From assembly GCA_050010555.1 (NCBI GenBank), contig JBEKKV010000016.1:1-52009 (forward strand): a stretch of 52,009 bases of DNA, in the 5' to 3' direction. The DNA is from JALHUB01 sp050010555 (lineage in GTDB: Bacteria > Chloroflexota > Dehalococcoidia > DSTF01 > JALHUB01). Numbering within the stretch: the first letter of the stretch is position 1; every line of letters starts with the position of its first letter. Both the position numbers and the translations under genes were made by a program. The notes below the pieces were generated by a model. The model was not told where the DNA came from, ran no database searches, and saw nothing but the letters and a program-made list of their open reading frames with translations. This document shows positions 42,459 to 51,692 of the stretch, piece after piece.

Positions 42459-42840
42459 CCTGTTGCTACTAGCTCAATTATCACCCTATCAAGCCAATTC
42501 GCCAATAGTAGCGGCCCGCCCGTCAAATCCTTGTCGTCACTGCCTCATCGTACGACCGTGTGCGGCGCGGATCCTGACGTTTCGCCGACGGCATCCTGAC
42601 GCTTTGGCTACGAATGTTGGGCTACGCTCCTTGACCCCTATAGGGCGAGAGACTATCGTTGGCCCATTCGAACTACCGGTTTGAACGGGCGCCTTAACAG
42701 CTACCGTAGCCGAGACCTGCCTGCCAGTAGGCACGGCTTTCCAGTCTCGGTGGCCGACTTGGGTCACCCGCGAAAAGATAACCGGTCGGATCGTTGAGCT
42801 GGAAATAGCGCTATTTGCGGGCAAGGAAGGGAGACCAAAG
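42459..42840. other. Non-coding leader region ahead of the HpaB-family gene
   Basis: About 380 bases without a supported gene. It contains the direct repeat ATCCTGACG at 42571-42579 and 42593-42601 (22-bp period) and a nested stem-loop at 42710-42750 (listed separately). Confidence 0.5.
42710..42750 (+). promoter_or_regulatory. Nested stem-loop in the leader of the HpaB-family gene
   Basis: Outer stem CCGAGAC (42710-42716) with GTCTCGG (42744-42750), inner stem TGCCT (42718-42722) with AGGCA (42729-42733). It ends 90 nt ahead of the ATG. It could be a structured leader or operator; no known riboswitch consensus was recognised. Confidence 0.35.
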
Positions 42841-44283
42841 ATGGCAATCCGAACTTCAGACGAATACAGGCAGAGCCTTCGCGACGGCCGCAGCGTATAC
42901 ATCTTCGGCGAGAAGGTCGAGGATGTAACCACCCATCCCGTCCTCAAGATCGGCACCGATACGGCCGCCGGCGACTTCGTGCTCACCGAATCGAAGGACC
43001 CCGCTGTGCGCGAGCTCTTCGTCACCGAGCACCCGGAGACCGGCGAGCCGATAAGCCGCTACTTCGCCACGCCGAAGACGCCCCAGGACATCGACTTGCG
43101 CATGCAGATGATCCAGAAGTCCATCCGGCTCACCGGCGGGCTGCCCTTCGGCAAAGACATCGGCACCGACTGCCTCAACGCCATCATGGCCACCGCCGAG
43201 CAGATGGGGAAACTGGAGTATAAAGAGCGGGCGCGCTCCTATCTCGAGCACCTGCGTCAGGGCGACCTCATGCTCTGCGGCGCCGTCACCGACGTCAAGG
43301 GCGACCGCAGCAAGGTCCCCTCGGCGCAAATCCACCCCGACTACTACGTGCGCGTCGTCGACCAGAACAAGGACGGCATCGTCGTCAAAGGCGCCAAGAT
43401 CCACATTACCGGCGCGCCCGCGGCCAACGAGCTCCTCGTCGTGCCGACGCGTCAGATGCGCGAGAACGAGGCGGAGTACGCCGTCTCCTTCGCCGTTCCC
43501 GTAGCGACGAAAGGCGTCCACCTCATCTGCCGGCCCGGCCCCGGCGAGCGCTCGCCGGCGGAGTTCCCGTCAAACCGGCCGACCCGTGGCCTCATCGAGG
43601 CAATGATCATCTTCGACAACGTCTTCGTCCCCTGGGACCGCGTCTTCCTCTGCGGCGAGTGGCAGTTCTCCATGCTGCTCGCCTACACTTTCGCCACATA
43701 CCACCGCTTCACCGCCGTCTCCTACAAAATACCGGCAGTCGAAGTGATGGCCGGTATCGCGGTTGCCATGGCGGAAGTGAACGGCCTCGACAAGGTGGGC
43801 CACATCCGCGGCAAGCTGTCCGAAGTCATCGCCTACGTCGAGACGTTGAAAGCGCTCGGGACGGCCGCCATCAAGTCGCCCGTCTACTACGGCGAGATCT
43901 GCGTCCCCAACCCGCTAGTCACCAACATGGCGAAACTGCACTTCGCCAAGAACTTCCACGAGATCGTCAAGACGGTCCAGGATATCGCCGGCGGCATCAT
44001 CACGACGATGCCCACGTACCTCGACTGGCAGAACCCGGATATCCACGACTACCTGGAGCACTACCTCGGCGCGTCGCCCAAGTACTCAACCGAGGAGCGC
44101 ATGCGGATGCTGCAGCTAACACACAACGTCTTCGCCTCCGCCGACAGCGCCCACCACGAAGTGACGACGGTCCACGCGGAAGGCTCTATGGAGGCGCAAC
44201 GCATGATGATCCTCGTCGAATCGCCGCTGAAGTACTATCGCGATCTCGCCCTGGAGATGGCCGGCGTCCAGCCGAAGGACTAG
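42841..44283 (+). CDS. HpaB/4-hydroxyphenylacetate 3-hydroxylase-family protein
   Basis: 480 residues with GAAGGGAG ahead of the ATG. Acyl-CoA-dehydrogenase-like flavin fold of the HpaB/4-hydroxybutyryl-CoA dehydratase family. The Fe-S ligands of 4-hydroxybutyryl-CoA dehydratase are not conserved: the paired-Cys region reads GTDCLNAI with one Cys, and the later HxxxxxxC reads HRFTAVS. So it should be flavin-only, that is a reduced-flavin monooxygenase or a relative. No flavin reductase gene is adjacent. Thirty nt separate it from the phosphotriesterase-like gene, so they likely form an operon. Confidence 0.85.
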   Translation: MAIRTSDEYRQSLRDGRSVYIFGEKVEDVTTHPVLKIGTDTAAGDFVLTESKDPAVRELFVTEHPETGEPISRYFATPKTPQDIDLRMQMIQKSIRLTGGLPFGKDIGTDCLNAIMATAEQMGKLEYKERARSYLEHLRQGDLMLCGAVTDVKGDRSKVPSAQIHPDYYVRVVDQNKDGIVVKGAKIHITGAPAANELLVVPTRQMRENEAEYAVSFAVPVATKGVHLICRPGPGERSPAEFPSNRPTRGLIEAMIIFDNVFVPWDRVFLCGEWQFSMLLAYTFATYHRFTAVSYKIPAVEVMAGIAVAMAEVNGLDKVGHIRGKLSEVIAYVETLKALGTAAIKSPVYYGEICVPNPLVTNMAKLHFAKNFHEIVKTVQDIAGGIITTMPTYLDWQNPDIHDYLEHYLGASPKYSTEERMRMLQLTHNVFASADSAHHEVTTVHAEGSMEAQRMMILVESPLKYYRDLALEMAGVQPKD

Positions 44284-44312
44284 CGATCGCGATCGCGCAA
44301 GGAGGACCCACC

Positions 44313-45305
44313 ATGGCCCTGGCCTCGACGATGGACAAGACCGCAATCGGCGAGCCGATGGTCGAGACGTTCACCGGCCCCATTAGCACGGCCGCGCTCG
44401 GCTTCACCCTCATGCATGAGCACGTAATCGGGCAGTCGGAGGGCGTCGCCCGGAACTTCCCGCGGGTCTGGGACGAGCGGGCAGAGTTGGCCAAGGCCGT
44501 CGAGGCGCTCACCGCGCTCAAAGCCCGCGGCGTCGATACCATCATCGATGCCACGGTCCTCGGCGTCGGCCGCGACGTCCCGCGACTGCTGCCGGTCGTC
44601 AAGGAAGCGGGCATCCAGGTCATCGCCGCTACGGGTCTCTACTACTTCAACGAGCTGCCGCTCCTTCTTATGTTTCGCGATGTGGACGCCATAGCGGACC
44701 TTCTCGTCAGCGACATCAGGGACGGCATTCAGGGGACCGACGTCAAGGCGGCGATCCTCAAGTGCGCCACCGACGAGCCCGGCGTCACGCCCGGCGTCGA
44801 GAAGGCGCTACGGGCGGTAGCGCGCGCGCATCTTCGGACCGGCGTTCCCATCACCACCCACACCCACGCCGCCACCAAGCGCGGCCTGGAGCAGCAGGAG
44901 CTGTTCGCCTCTGAAGGTGTCGACCTGAGGCGCGTCATCGTCGGCCACAGCGGCGACAGCGACGACCTCGACTACCTGACGAAGCTGCTCGACCGCGGCT
45001 CCTACCTGGGAATGGACCGCTTCGGCATCGACTTCTTCCTGCCCGACGACAAGCGCATCGCCACTGTGGTCAAGCTCTGCGAGTTGGGCTGCGCCGAGCG
45101 AATGGTCCTCTCCCACGACGCCATGGTGTATTTCGAGTCGTTCCGTCCCGACCTGGTAGAGAAATTCATGCCCAATTGGAACTACTTCCACATCAGCGAT
45201 CACATCATCCCGGCGCTGCTGGAAGCCGGCGTCAGCCAGGCGCAGATCGACGCTATGACCCGCGACAACCCCCGTCGCATCTTCGAGAACCAGGCCGTCT
45301 ACTAG
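44313..45305 (+). CDS. Phosphotriesterase-family amidohydrolase
   Basis: 330 residues from ATG 44313 with AAGGAGG 8 nt upstream. Binuclear-metal TIM barrel with metal ligands His35 and His37 (MHEH), the bridging carbamylated Lys at Lys150 (ILKCA), His183 (THTH), His212 (GHSG) and Asp269 (SHDA). Members include lactonases (PLL) and phosphotriesterases; lactone hydrolysis is the usual native role. With an HpaB-family oxygenase upstream, hydrolysis of an oxidised ring or lactone product is possible. Confidence 0.92.
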   Translation: MALASTMDKTAIGEPMVETFTGPISTAALGFTLMHEHVIGQSEGVARNFPRVWDERAELAKAVEALTALKARGVDTIIDATVLGVGRDVPRLLPVVKEAGIQVIAATGLYYFNELPLLLMFRDVDAIADLLVSDIRDGIQGTDVKAAILKCATDEPGVTPGVEKALRAVARAHLRTGVPITTHTHAATKRGLEQQELFASEGVDLRRVIVGHSGDSDDLDYLTKLLDRGSYLGMDRFGIDFFLPDDKRIATVVKLCELGCAERMVLSHDAMVYFESFRPDLVEKFMPNWNYFHISDHIIPALLEAGVSQAQIDAMTRDNPRRIFENQAVY

Positions 45306-45463
45306 CCTGTTGCCGCTCCCACGCTGGTTTCTGCTTCGCCACTGCCATCTTGACATAACTACGTGCGGTTTCGTCGGCAAATCGTAGGGTTCGCGGCGGC
45401 AAGCCGTCAGGCGCGAGCGCCAGGCCCGGCTTAGGCTGAAGGAACCAACCGAGGAGGCGCGCC

Positions 45464-46705
45464 GTGGAGGTATTGAGAAGCAAGGCCATCATCGGACTGC
45501 TAGTCCTGCTGTCGCTGATTGCCGCGGTTGTTGCGGCGGCCTGCAGCAGCGGCGAGGGGAAAGAACCGACCTCGGAGCCTGCTGTCGTCACCAGCACGTC
45601 GCCTACCGCCGCGGCCGCCACGCCGTCGCCGTTTCCGACCGCGCGTCCCACACTCGGCGTCACGGATCGCTTCAAGACCATCCACTACGCCACCTTGCCT
45701 ACCGCCGACGACGGCTCCGCGTGGCTGCCTGCGCAGCCGATCCCCGGCTCTCGCCTCTTCCTGGTCGTAGCGCCGCAGCATTATCTACCTTGCCCGACGG
45801 AGGGCTGTCAATACCCGCCTGGCGATCCTAACCATCCCGGCCGGCTGGGGTTTTGGAACATCGACACCGGTGCAGTCGATGAGTTCCACTCCTTGCAGAC
45901 CGGTTATCAGTTGCCGGCAACCGCGAGCGAAGGTCGCTACCTCGCCTGGATCGAGGGCTGTGATCACGGCGAAGGTGGGCCCTGGCGTCTCTACGTCATG
46001 GACCTGAGTACGAGAGAATCCTGGTACGCCGATAGCGATCTGGCCACAAGCACCGCGGACGACTCCCTTAGCGGGTGCCCTTCCGCCATCGCCATCAGCA
46101 ACGGTCACCTCGTATATTCTATGTCGATAGCCAACCTTTCGGGTACGTATGTCAACGAGGTCAGGACCTACGACCTCGGCAGCCGGACACGTTCGAAATT
46201 GATGCTCAGCGGCGACGTTCCTCCGGTCAACATCGGCTGTGGCGCCTGTGGTGGGTCAGACGCCGGACTGGTTGTTGGAGGCTTCTTGCCGATATATGCG
46301 GCCGGTGGGCAGATTGTCTGGGTCGGCTCCGCCGAGCGAACCTGTGGCGCCAACAGCCTTTGCCAGGCGCCGAACGCCCTGTACGCCACTGACGTCTCTT
46401 CCGGCAACACCACGATCCTAGCCTCCGATCTGGACCACGGCGGCCTGTTGCGCTACCTGACAGGCAATAGTCAGGGTAGAAACGAGAGCGTCTCCCTGTG
46501 GGCAGACTACGTTCAAGTCACGTCCGGCTTCGTGCTCTGGCTCGACCTGCCCGAGAACGTCGCCATGGCCTACGACCTCAACTCCGACGACCTCATCAAG
46601 CTGAGCGACAGCGATTGCTCCGCCGAATTCGTTGCGGCGGACGATAACGCCATCTATTGGGCCTGCGGCAACCAGCTCAACTGGGTAGACCTGCCGCAAC
46701 CGTGA
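45464..46705 (+). CDS. Lipoprotein with beta-propeller-like domain
   Basis: 413 residues from GTG 45464 with GAGGAGG upstream. Signal peptide and lipobox AVVAAAC, a Thr/Pro/Ala linker, then repeating blade-like segments (AWIEGCDHGEGGPWRLYVMDLSTRE, TYDLGSRTRSKL, YATDVSSGNTTIL, AYDLNSDDLIKL). No enzyme motif. Likely a ligand- or partner-binding surface lipoprotein. Confidence 0.75.
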   Translation: MEVLRSKAIIGLLVLLSLIAAVVAAACSSGEGKEPTSEPAVVTSTSPTAAAATPSPFPTARPTLGVTDRFKTIHYATLPTADDGSAWLPAQPIPGSRLFLVVAPQHYLPCPTEGCQYPPGDPNHPGRLGFWNIDTGAVDEFHSLQTGYQLPATASEGRYLAWIEGCDHGEGGPWRLYVMDLSTRESWYADSDLATSTADDSLSGCPSAIAISNGHLVYSMSIANLSGTYVNEVRTYDLGSRTRSKLMLSGDVPPVNIGCGACGGSDAGLVVGGFLPIYAAGGQIVWVGSAERTCGANSLCQAPNALYATDVSSGNTTILASDLDHGGLLRYLTGNSQGRNESVSLWADYVQVTSGFVLWLDLPENVAMAYDLNSDDLIKLSDSDCSAEFVAADDNAIYWACGNQLNWVDLPQP

Positions 46706-46859
46706 GCCTCGCGGCCTCTGCAAAGCCCTTGTTTCTTTGACCAAGGCCCGTGCTAGACTTGATTCGACAATGCGCGGCGGACCCGTGGGCGTCGGTCCCA
46801 GGAGGAGCGGGCTCGCCGCTTGCCCCGACAGCCCCGTCCGGTTGGGGAGACACGTTAAT

Positions 46860-47930
46860 ATGACCACCAGCGACGCCTACGAAGCGCTGGCAGGCAGGCT
46901 CGGCTTCCCGGGCTCCGTCCTGCTGCGCTCCATCCTCGAATCGCTCATGACGCCCCAGCAGGCGGCGCTCGTCGAAGCCTTGCCCGGCTCCGTCGAGGAG
47001 GTTGCGCAGAAAGTGGGCGTCCCTGAGGAGGAAGCGCGGCGCCAGCTCGACGCCCTCTACTACGCCGGCGTCGTCTTCCCCCGCGGCGCCTTCGACAAGC
47101 GCGACTACTATCGCTTCGCCCGCCACATCATCCAGCTCCACGACGCCACCCTCGGCAACCAGAACCTGGACGTCGAGAAAGACCGCGCGTTTTTCAAGAA
47201 ATGGCAGGACTTTTGTACCGAGGAGATGTTCGTCCGCCTCGGCGCCATGTTTCGGATCGTCCCCGGCCACATCAGCCGCGTCGTCCCCGCGCGCCGGTCG
47301 CTGGAAGGCCTGCCCGACGTCCTGCCCTGCGAAGACTACCACGAAATACTGAAGGCGCAGGACGTCATCGCCGTCGTTCCCTGCTCCTGTCGATTGCGGA
47401 CCAGCGCCGCCGGTGAGCTCTGCGCTCACACCGTCGAGACCGAGACCTCGCACTGCCTCCAGTTCGGCCGGGGCGCGGAATACGTCATTCACCGCGGCAC
47501 CGGACGCCGTCTGACCATCGACCAGGCCATCGCCCTCTGCGACGATATCGAAGACGATGGCCTCGTCCACCGCTGGGCGAACAAGGCCGAGATGCTGGAC
47601 GTCAATACCAGTTGCAATTGCTGTCGCGACTGCTGCGAAGAGTGGGTCTCGCTGGACGTGACCGACATGCCCGTCGCCGACTGGTGGGAGAAGAGCCGCT
47701 ACGAAGCCTACGTCGATGATCTGGAGTCCTGCAGCGGTTGCCAGGATTGCCTCGAGCGCTGCCAGTTCGATGCTGTTACAATGTATCGCGACGAGAACAA
47801 CGACCTGAAAGCCGCCGTCGAGGCGACCAAGTGCTTCGGCTGTGGCGCCTGCGTCGTCGGCTGTCCATACGGCTCGCTGAAGCTCCGCGCCGTACGTCCG
47901 CCGGAGTTCATACCCGGCGCCGTCGACTGA
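46860..47930 (+). CDS. Multi-cluster 4Fe-4S ferredoxin-like protein
   Basis: 356 residues from ATG 46860 (the longer frame from 46737 lacks a site). The N-terminal half is helical with a winged-helix-like segment (EEVAQKVGVPEEEARRQLDALYYAG). The middle has CSCR and CNCCRDCC clusters of Cys, and the C-terminus has two ferredoxin motifs (CSGCQDCLERC and CFGCGACVVGCP). Such proteins, often near reductive dehalogenase, radical or dehydratase genes, move low-potential electrons. Its partner is unknown; the CMD-like gene 32 nt downstream is likely cotranscribed. Confidence 0.85.
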   Translation: MTTSDAYEALAGRLGFPGSVLLRSILESLMTPQQAALVEALPGSVEEVAQKVGVPEEEARRQLDALYYAGVVFPRGAFDKRDYYRFARHIIQLHDATLGNQNLDVEKDRAFFKKWQDFCTEEMFVRLGAMFRIVPGHISRVVPARRSLEGLPDVLPCEDYHEILKAQDVIAVVPCSCRLRTSAAGELCAHTVETETSHCLQFGRGAEYVIHRGTGRRLTIDQAIALCDDIEDDGLVHRWANKAEMLDVNTSCNCCRDCCEEWVSLDVTDMPVADWWEKSRYEAYVDDLESCSGCQDCLERCQFDAVTMYRDENNDLKAAVEATKCFGCGACVVGCPYGSLKLRAVRPPEFIPGAVD

Positions 47931-47962
47931 CCCGCCGTTCGGGAACCGGCCAAGGAGGGATC

Positions 47963-48511
47963 ATGGCCCGCATCAGCTACGCAACCACGTCGCAGGCGAA
48001 AGGCGATGCGCATGACGTCCTGGAGCAGATGAGGCAGAGTGGCGAAGAGATACTGAACGTTTACCGCGCCGTCGCCCGCTGCCCGGCCGCATTGCGCGAC
48101 TTCATGCGTTTGGGCAGTTCTCTCCTCGTCCGCGGCCACCTGCCGCCGAACCTGCGCGAGCTTGCTATCCTGCGCATCGCTCAGATCAGCGGCGCCGACT
48201 ACGAATGGGCGCATCACGTGCCGCTTGCCAGGCAGGCCGGCGTCAGTGCCGCGCAGATCGAGGGGCTTTCCGCCTGGCGGGACAACGAAAAGTTCAGCAG
48301 CCTCGAGCGCGCCGTCGTTGCCTACGCCGAGGATGTCGTGACCAGCCGCGACGTGCCCGACGACATCTTCGAGGCAGTCCGCAACCAGCTCGGCGAAGAT
48401 GATGTCGTTGAGCTGACGCTCGTCTGCGGCTACTGGAACATGGTCGCCTGCCTGCTGCTCGCCCTCAAGATCGACCTCGAACCCGCTGCCAGAAAGTACC
48501 TCCCGCAATAG
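47963..48511 (+). CDS. Carboxymuconolactone decarboxylase-family protein
   Basis: 182 residues from ATG 47963 with AAGGAGGG upstream. AhpD/CMD helical fold: ELAILRIAQISGADYEWAHH is the family core, but the redox CxxC of AhpD is absent. It is therefore closer to the decarboxylase type or to non-redox members. Context gives no substrate. Confidence 0.88.
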   Translation: MARISYATTSQAKGDAHDVLEQMRQSGEEILNVYRAVARCPAALRDFMRLGSSLLVRGHLPPNLRELAILRIAQISGADYEWAHHVPLARQAGVSAAQIEGLSAWRDNEKFSSLERAVVAYAEDVVTSRDVPDDIFEAVRNQLGEDDVVELTLVCGYWNMVACLLLALKIDLEPAARKYLPQ

Positions 48512-48697
48512 CCCGGTCCCTCGTCCGACCGGTCGCTGAGGGTTGTTGATGTCCTTCCGTACGGCGACCGCGATCTTCATCGTTCCTTCACGGCGCAGCC
48601 ACAGCCGATCACACAGGCAGCACAGCTTTAAGCTATGAAAAGATAGAGCGTTGCCTCTCGCAAGGGCGACGCGGTCCCAAGGAAGGAGTTCCAAAGA

Positions 48698-49855
48698 ATG
48701 AAGGTCCGCGTGTCATGGAGGAATCATCTCTTCCTGTTCGTGCCGGCCGGGATTGGCCTGTCCCTACTCGCGCTCGCGGCGACGGCTTGCTCCTCCGGCT
48801 CGTCGAGCGCGCAGAGCACAACTGCGCCTGTCACGCTCACGCCGGCGCCGCCTCGCCCGGTCGCCAGCGCGCCCGCCGGAAACGAAGGCGATATCATACC
48901 TGTCTACGCCAAAGTAAGTCCGGCGGTTGTGCAGGTTACTGGCATCTCGACCTCTAGCGGGCAGCAGGTGGAGTCGCTCGGCTCCGGTATCGTCATCGAC
49001 TCCAGCGGCGACGTCCTGACCAACTTCCACGTTATACAGGGTGCCACTCAGCTCGCCATCACGCTCTCTGACCAGGCAGGCGTGACTGCTCAGGTAGTTG
49101 GGACCGACCCTGCGGACGACCTTGCCGTCGTCAAAGGCACCTTCCCCGGCATCAGCCTGACGACGGCCACTCTCGGCGACTCGAACGCGGTACAGGTCGG
49201 TGAGTCGGTGATCGCCATCGGCAATCCTTTCGGGCTGATACTCAGCGTCACAGAAGGCATCGTCAGCGGCGATGACAGGACGCTGGCGACCCAGTCGAGC
49301 AAGCCTCTCGTGGATCTCTTCCAGACTGACGCGGCCATCAACCCGGGCAACTCCGGCGGACCGCTCGTGGACCTGAGCGGCAACGTCATCGGCATCAACA
49401 CGGCCCTTGAGAATCCGAGCGGACAGGACGTGAACGTTGGCGTTGGCTACGTCATCCCTATCCAGAACGCCAAAGACCACCTTCCCGACATGCTTGCCGG
49501 CAAGACGATCGTCCACCCAAAACTGGGGGCTGGCACCATCACCGTTACACAGAACGTGGCGAAGGTGCTCGGACTGACGGTCAACCAGGGGGCGTACGTC
49601 GTCGCTGTTGACTCAGGTGGACCCGCTGACCAGGCCGGGCTCAAGGCCGCCGGCACGGGGCCTAATCCATTGCTCACGCCGAAAGGCGGAGACGTGATCG
49701 TCGGCGCCGACAGTCAACAAATCAACTCATCGGACGACCTGATTAACTACGTCGACCACAACTACGCGCCCGGAGACAAGATAACCCTGCACGTCGTGCG
49801 CGGGAGCAGCCACATCGACCTCACGGCGACTCTCGCCGCTTGGCCGAACCCGTAA
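48698..49855 (+). CDS. HtrA/DegP-like lipoprotein serine protease
   Basis: 385 residues with AAGGAG upstream. Signal peptide and lipobox LAATAC (Cys31). Trypsin-like domain with His111 (TNFHVIQG), Asp141 (DPADDLAVV) and Ser219 (GNSGGPL), then a PDZ domain at about 280-380 (GAYVVAVDSGGPADQAGL). Degrades or chaperones misfolded envelope proteins. Standard length for a single-PDZ HtrA, here anchored by lipid rather than a transmembrane helix. Confidence 0.94.
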   Translation: MKVRVSWRNHLFLFVPAGIGLSLLALAATACSSGSSSAQSTTAPVTLTPAPPRPVASAPAGNEGDIIPVYAKVSPAVVQVTGISTSSGQQVESLGSGIVIDSSGDVLTNFHVIQGATQLAITLSDQAGVTAQVVGTDPADDLAVVKGTFPGISLTTATLGDSNAVQVGESVIAIGNPFGLILSVTEGIVSGDDRTLATQSSKPLVDLFQTDAAINPGNSGGPLVDLSGNVIGINTALENPSGQDVNVGVGYVIPIQNAKDHLPDMLAGKTIVHPKLGAGTITVTQNVAKVLGLTVNQGAYVVAVDSGGPADQAGLKAAGTGPNPLLTPKGGDVIVGADSQQINSSDDLINYVDHNYAPGDKITLHVVRGSSHIDLTATLAAWPNP

Positions 49856-49895
49856 CAGAGCCTTAGGACGAGGCCTAACGATCAAGGAGGGAGCC

Positions 49896-50483
49896 ATGAA
49901 CAACACCCAGCTTCGGACTCGCACATTTCTGGCCAAAGCAGCCGCGCTCTCAATCGCGATGGCGGTCGTCGCGACGGGCTGCGGCGGTGGGACAAGCAGC
50001 GCCGACAAGACGGCGACGGCTTCGGCCAAGACGGCCGCGACCGCCACCAAGCCTCCGAGCGCTGCGACCGCCACGAAGCCGCCGAGCGCAACAACTCCGA
50101 CGGCCGGCGCCGCTACACCTGCCGTGACCGGCACGGGAAGCGCCACCGCGACCACGGTCAAGATCGGGCAGGTGACCACGCTCGGCAGCGTCCTCACCGA
50201 TCCCGGCGGCAAGACGCTATACACGTACAAGGACGACGTCCCGAACAGCGGCCAGAGCTCCGTCCCGGCAGCCATTGCCTCCAACTGGCCGCCGCTTCTA
50301 GTAACGGGCTCGGTCGTCGCGCCATCGGGGTTGTCCGGTCAACTCGGCAGCTTCAGCCTCCCGGACGGTTCGATGCAAGTGATGTACAAGGGGATGCCCC
50401 TGTACACCTTCGTGGGCGACACCGCGCCGGGCCAGGCGAACGGCCAGGGACTGCTGAACCTCTGGTACGCAGCGACTCCGTAG
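49896..50483 (+). CDS. Secreted-repeat (COG4315-type) lipoprotein
   Basis: 195 residues. Signal peptide ending in a lipobox-like VATGCG, an Ala/Thr/Lys/Pro linker, then two copies of the short secreted repeat: GSVLTDPGGKTLYTYKDD and LPDGSMQVMYKGMPLYTFVGD. The repeat carries YxYxxD-type motifs found in putative surface electron-transfer or stress proteins. Function unproven. 41 nt from the protease gene. Confidence 0.85.
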   Translation: MNNTQLRTRTFLAKAAALSIAMAVVATGCGGGTSSADKTATASAKTAATATKPPSAATATKPPSATTPTAGAATPAVTGTGSATATTVKIGQVTTLGSVLTDPGGKTLYTYKDDVPNSGQSSVPAAIASNWPPLLVTGSVVAPSGLSGQLGSFSLPDGSMQVMYKGMPLYTFVGDTAPGQANGQGLLNLWYAATP

Positions 50484-50642
50484 CATTCGGGGGCGCGGCC
50501 GGGCAGCTTCCCCGCCTGGAGCCTGCTCTGCCGCGCCTCTTCCTCCCGGGCCAAGGGTTGAGATCGCGCTGCCTTGCTGCTACCTTGGTGCTACGAGCGC
50601 TAGGACCCGCGCCCATCGCACTTCGAGCAGCAGGAGGTTGCA

Positions 50643-51122
50643 ATGAGAACGACCCATCTCCATCCCTACCGCACGGCCGACGAGATCAAGAATACAGTCG
50701 AGACCCTCCAGGAGGAGGTCTCTCCTCTCATCCATCCGCAGCGGATCATCGAAAAGATGCGCCGGGAGCGCCCGCTGGTCGGCCGACTCAACGGCTGGCT
50801 GGCCGATCACATCGTCGGTCTTGCTGGCACAATGGCATTCTTTTACGTTCTCTGCCTCCTCCTGGCGGGCTGGTCGTTCTGGCAGAGCGTGCTCCAGCAT
50901 GACAGCGGCTTCGACCCGTTCCCCTATGCCTTCCTCTTCTTCGTTTTGGGGGGAATCATGCAGTCGCTGTTCGTGCCGACGATGCTTACGGCTTCGAACC
51001 GCTCAGCGGAACGCGATCAAATAAAGGATGAGGCGGACCATCGCGCCTGGTCTCACCTCTACGACGTTAACGACGAACAGCTCAGCATCCTGCGAAAGCT
51101 GCTGGAGAAAGCAGGCGGATAG
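50643..51122 (+). CDS. DUF1003-like membrane protein
   Basis: 159 residues with AGGAGG upstream. Two transmembrane helices (TMAFFYVLCLLLAGWSFW and YAFLFFVLGGIMQSLFV) flanked by charged helical ends, typical of DUF1003. The family has no set role. Confidence 0.85.
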   Translation: MRTTHLHPYRTADEIKNTVETLQEEVSPLIHPQRIIEKMRRERPLVGRLNGWLADHIVGLAGTMAFFYVLCLLLAGWSFWQSVLQHDSGFDPFPYAFLFFVLGGIMQSLFVPTMLTASNRSAERDQIKDEADHRAWSHLYDVNDEQLSILRKLLEKAGG

Positions 51123-51156
51123 GGCTCGAAAGAGGACGAGAAGCTTGTCGGCGGGG

Positions 51157-51540
51157 CTAGGCGCCGGCGACTGGCGTCATCGGCCGGCCGCAGTTCGTGC
51201 AGAACCGGACCGCCGCGATGTTGGGAGCGCCACAGGCGGAGCAAGTGGTGCCCTCCGGCGGCGCTGCCGCAGTCATCGATCGGCCGCAGTTCATGCAGAA
51301 TCGGGCCGCCGCCGCGTTGGGAGTACCGCAGGCGGAGCAACTCACGGTCCCTGGCTGTGGCGCGGCCGGCTCCGCCTTTGGCTCGTCAAGCCTTGGCATG
51401 CTGTCGTCCTCGCGACTAGCGGTGCGGAACTCGCGGATGCTCTTTCCGAGCGCGCTACCGACTTCGGGGAGCTTGCCGACCCCGAAGACTATGATTACGA
51501 TCGCCAGTATTAGAAGTATCTCTGGAGGTCCGATATCCAT
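51157..51540 (-). CDS. TatA/Hcf106-like protein fused to two zinc ribbons
   Basis: 127 residues from ATG 51540 with GAGG upstream; a TTG at 51555 is less likely. The N-terminal TatA-like helix (PPEILLILAIVIIVFG) and amphipathic segment (GKLPEVGSALGKSIREFR) are clear. Two zinc ribbons follow (CSACGTPN...CMNCG and CSACGAPN...CTNCG), which are not part of normal TatA. A Tat-associated or target-binding role is inferred. Confidence 0.88.
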   Translation of the reverse strand: MDIGPPEILLILAIVIIVFGVGKLPEVGSALGKSIREFRTASREDDSMPRLDEPKAEPAAPQPGTVSCSACGTPNAAAARFCMNCGRSMTAAAPPEGTTCSACGAPNIAAVRFCTNCGRPMTPVAGA

Positions 51541-51692
51541 TTTCGCCTCGACCAAACTGACTTCGCATATAGCTTACCACTGCGCATAATCCGGAAACAA
51601 CAACCGCCAACGCTCATGTTCACCGCAGCGCCAATCGCGTACAATGAGGGCCCACAGCGGAAAAGCGAGTCTTGCGAGACAGGGAGGGACGA

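Noticed and set aside
42459..42840. Cobalamin or flavin riboswitch
   Set aside because: No B12-box or RFN-type conserved segments; only a simple nested stem-loop.
43659..44312. Long upstream extension of the phosphotriesterase-like gene
   Set aside because: It lies inside the HpaB-family gene in another frame, and AAGGAGG clearly marks ATG 44313.
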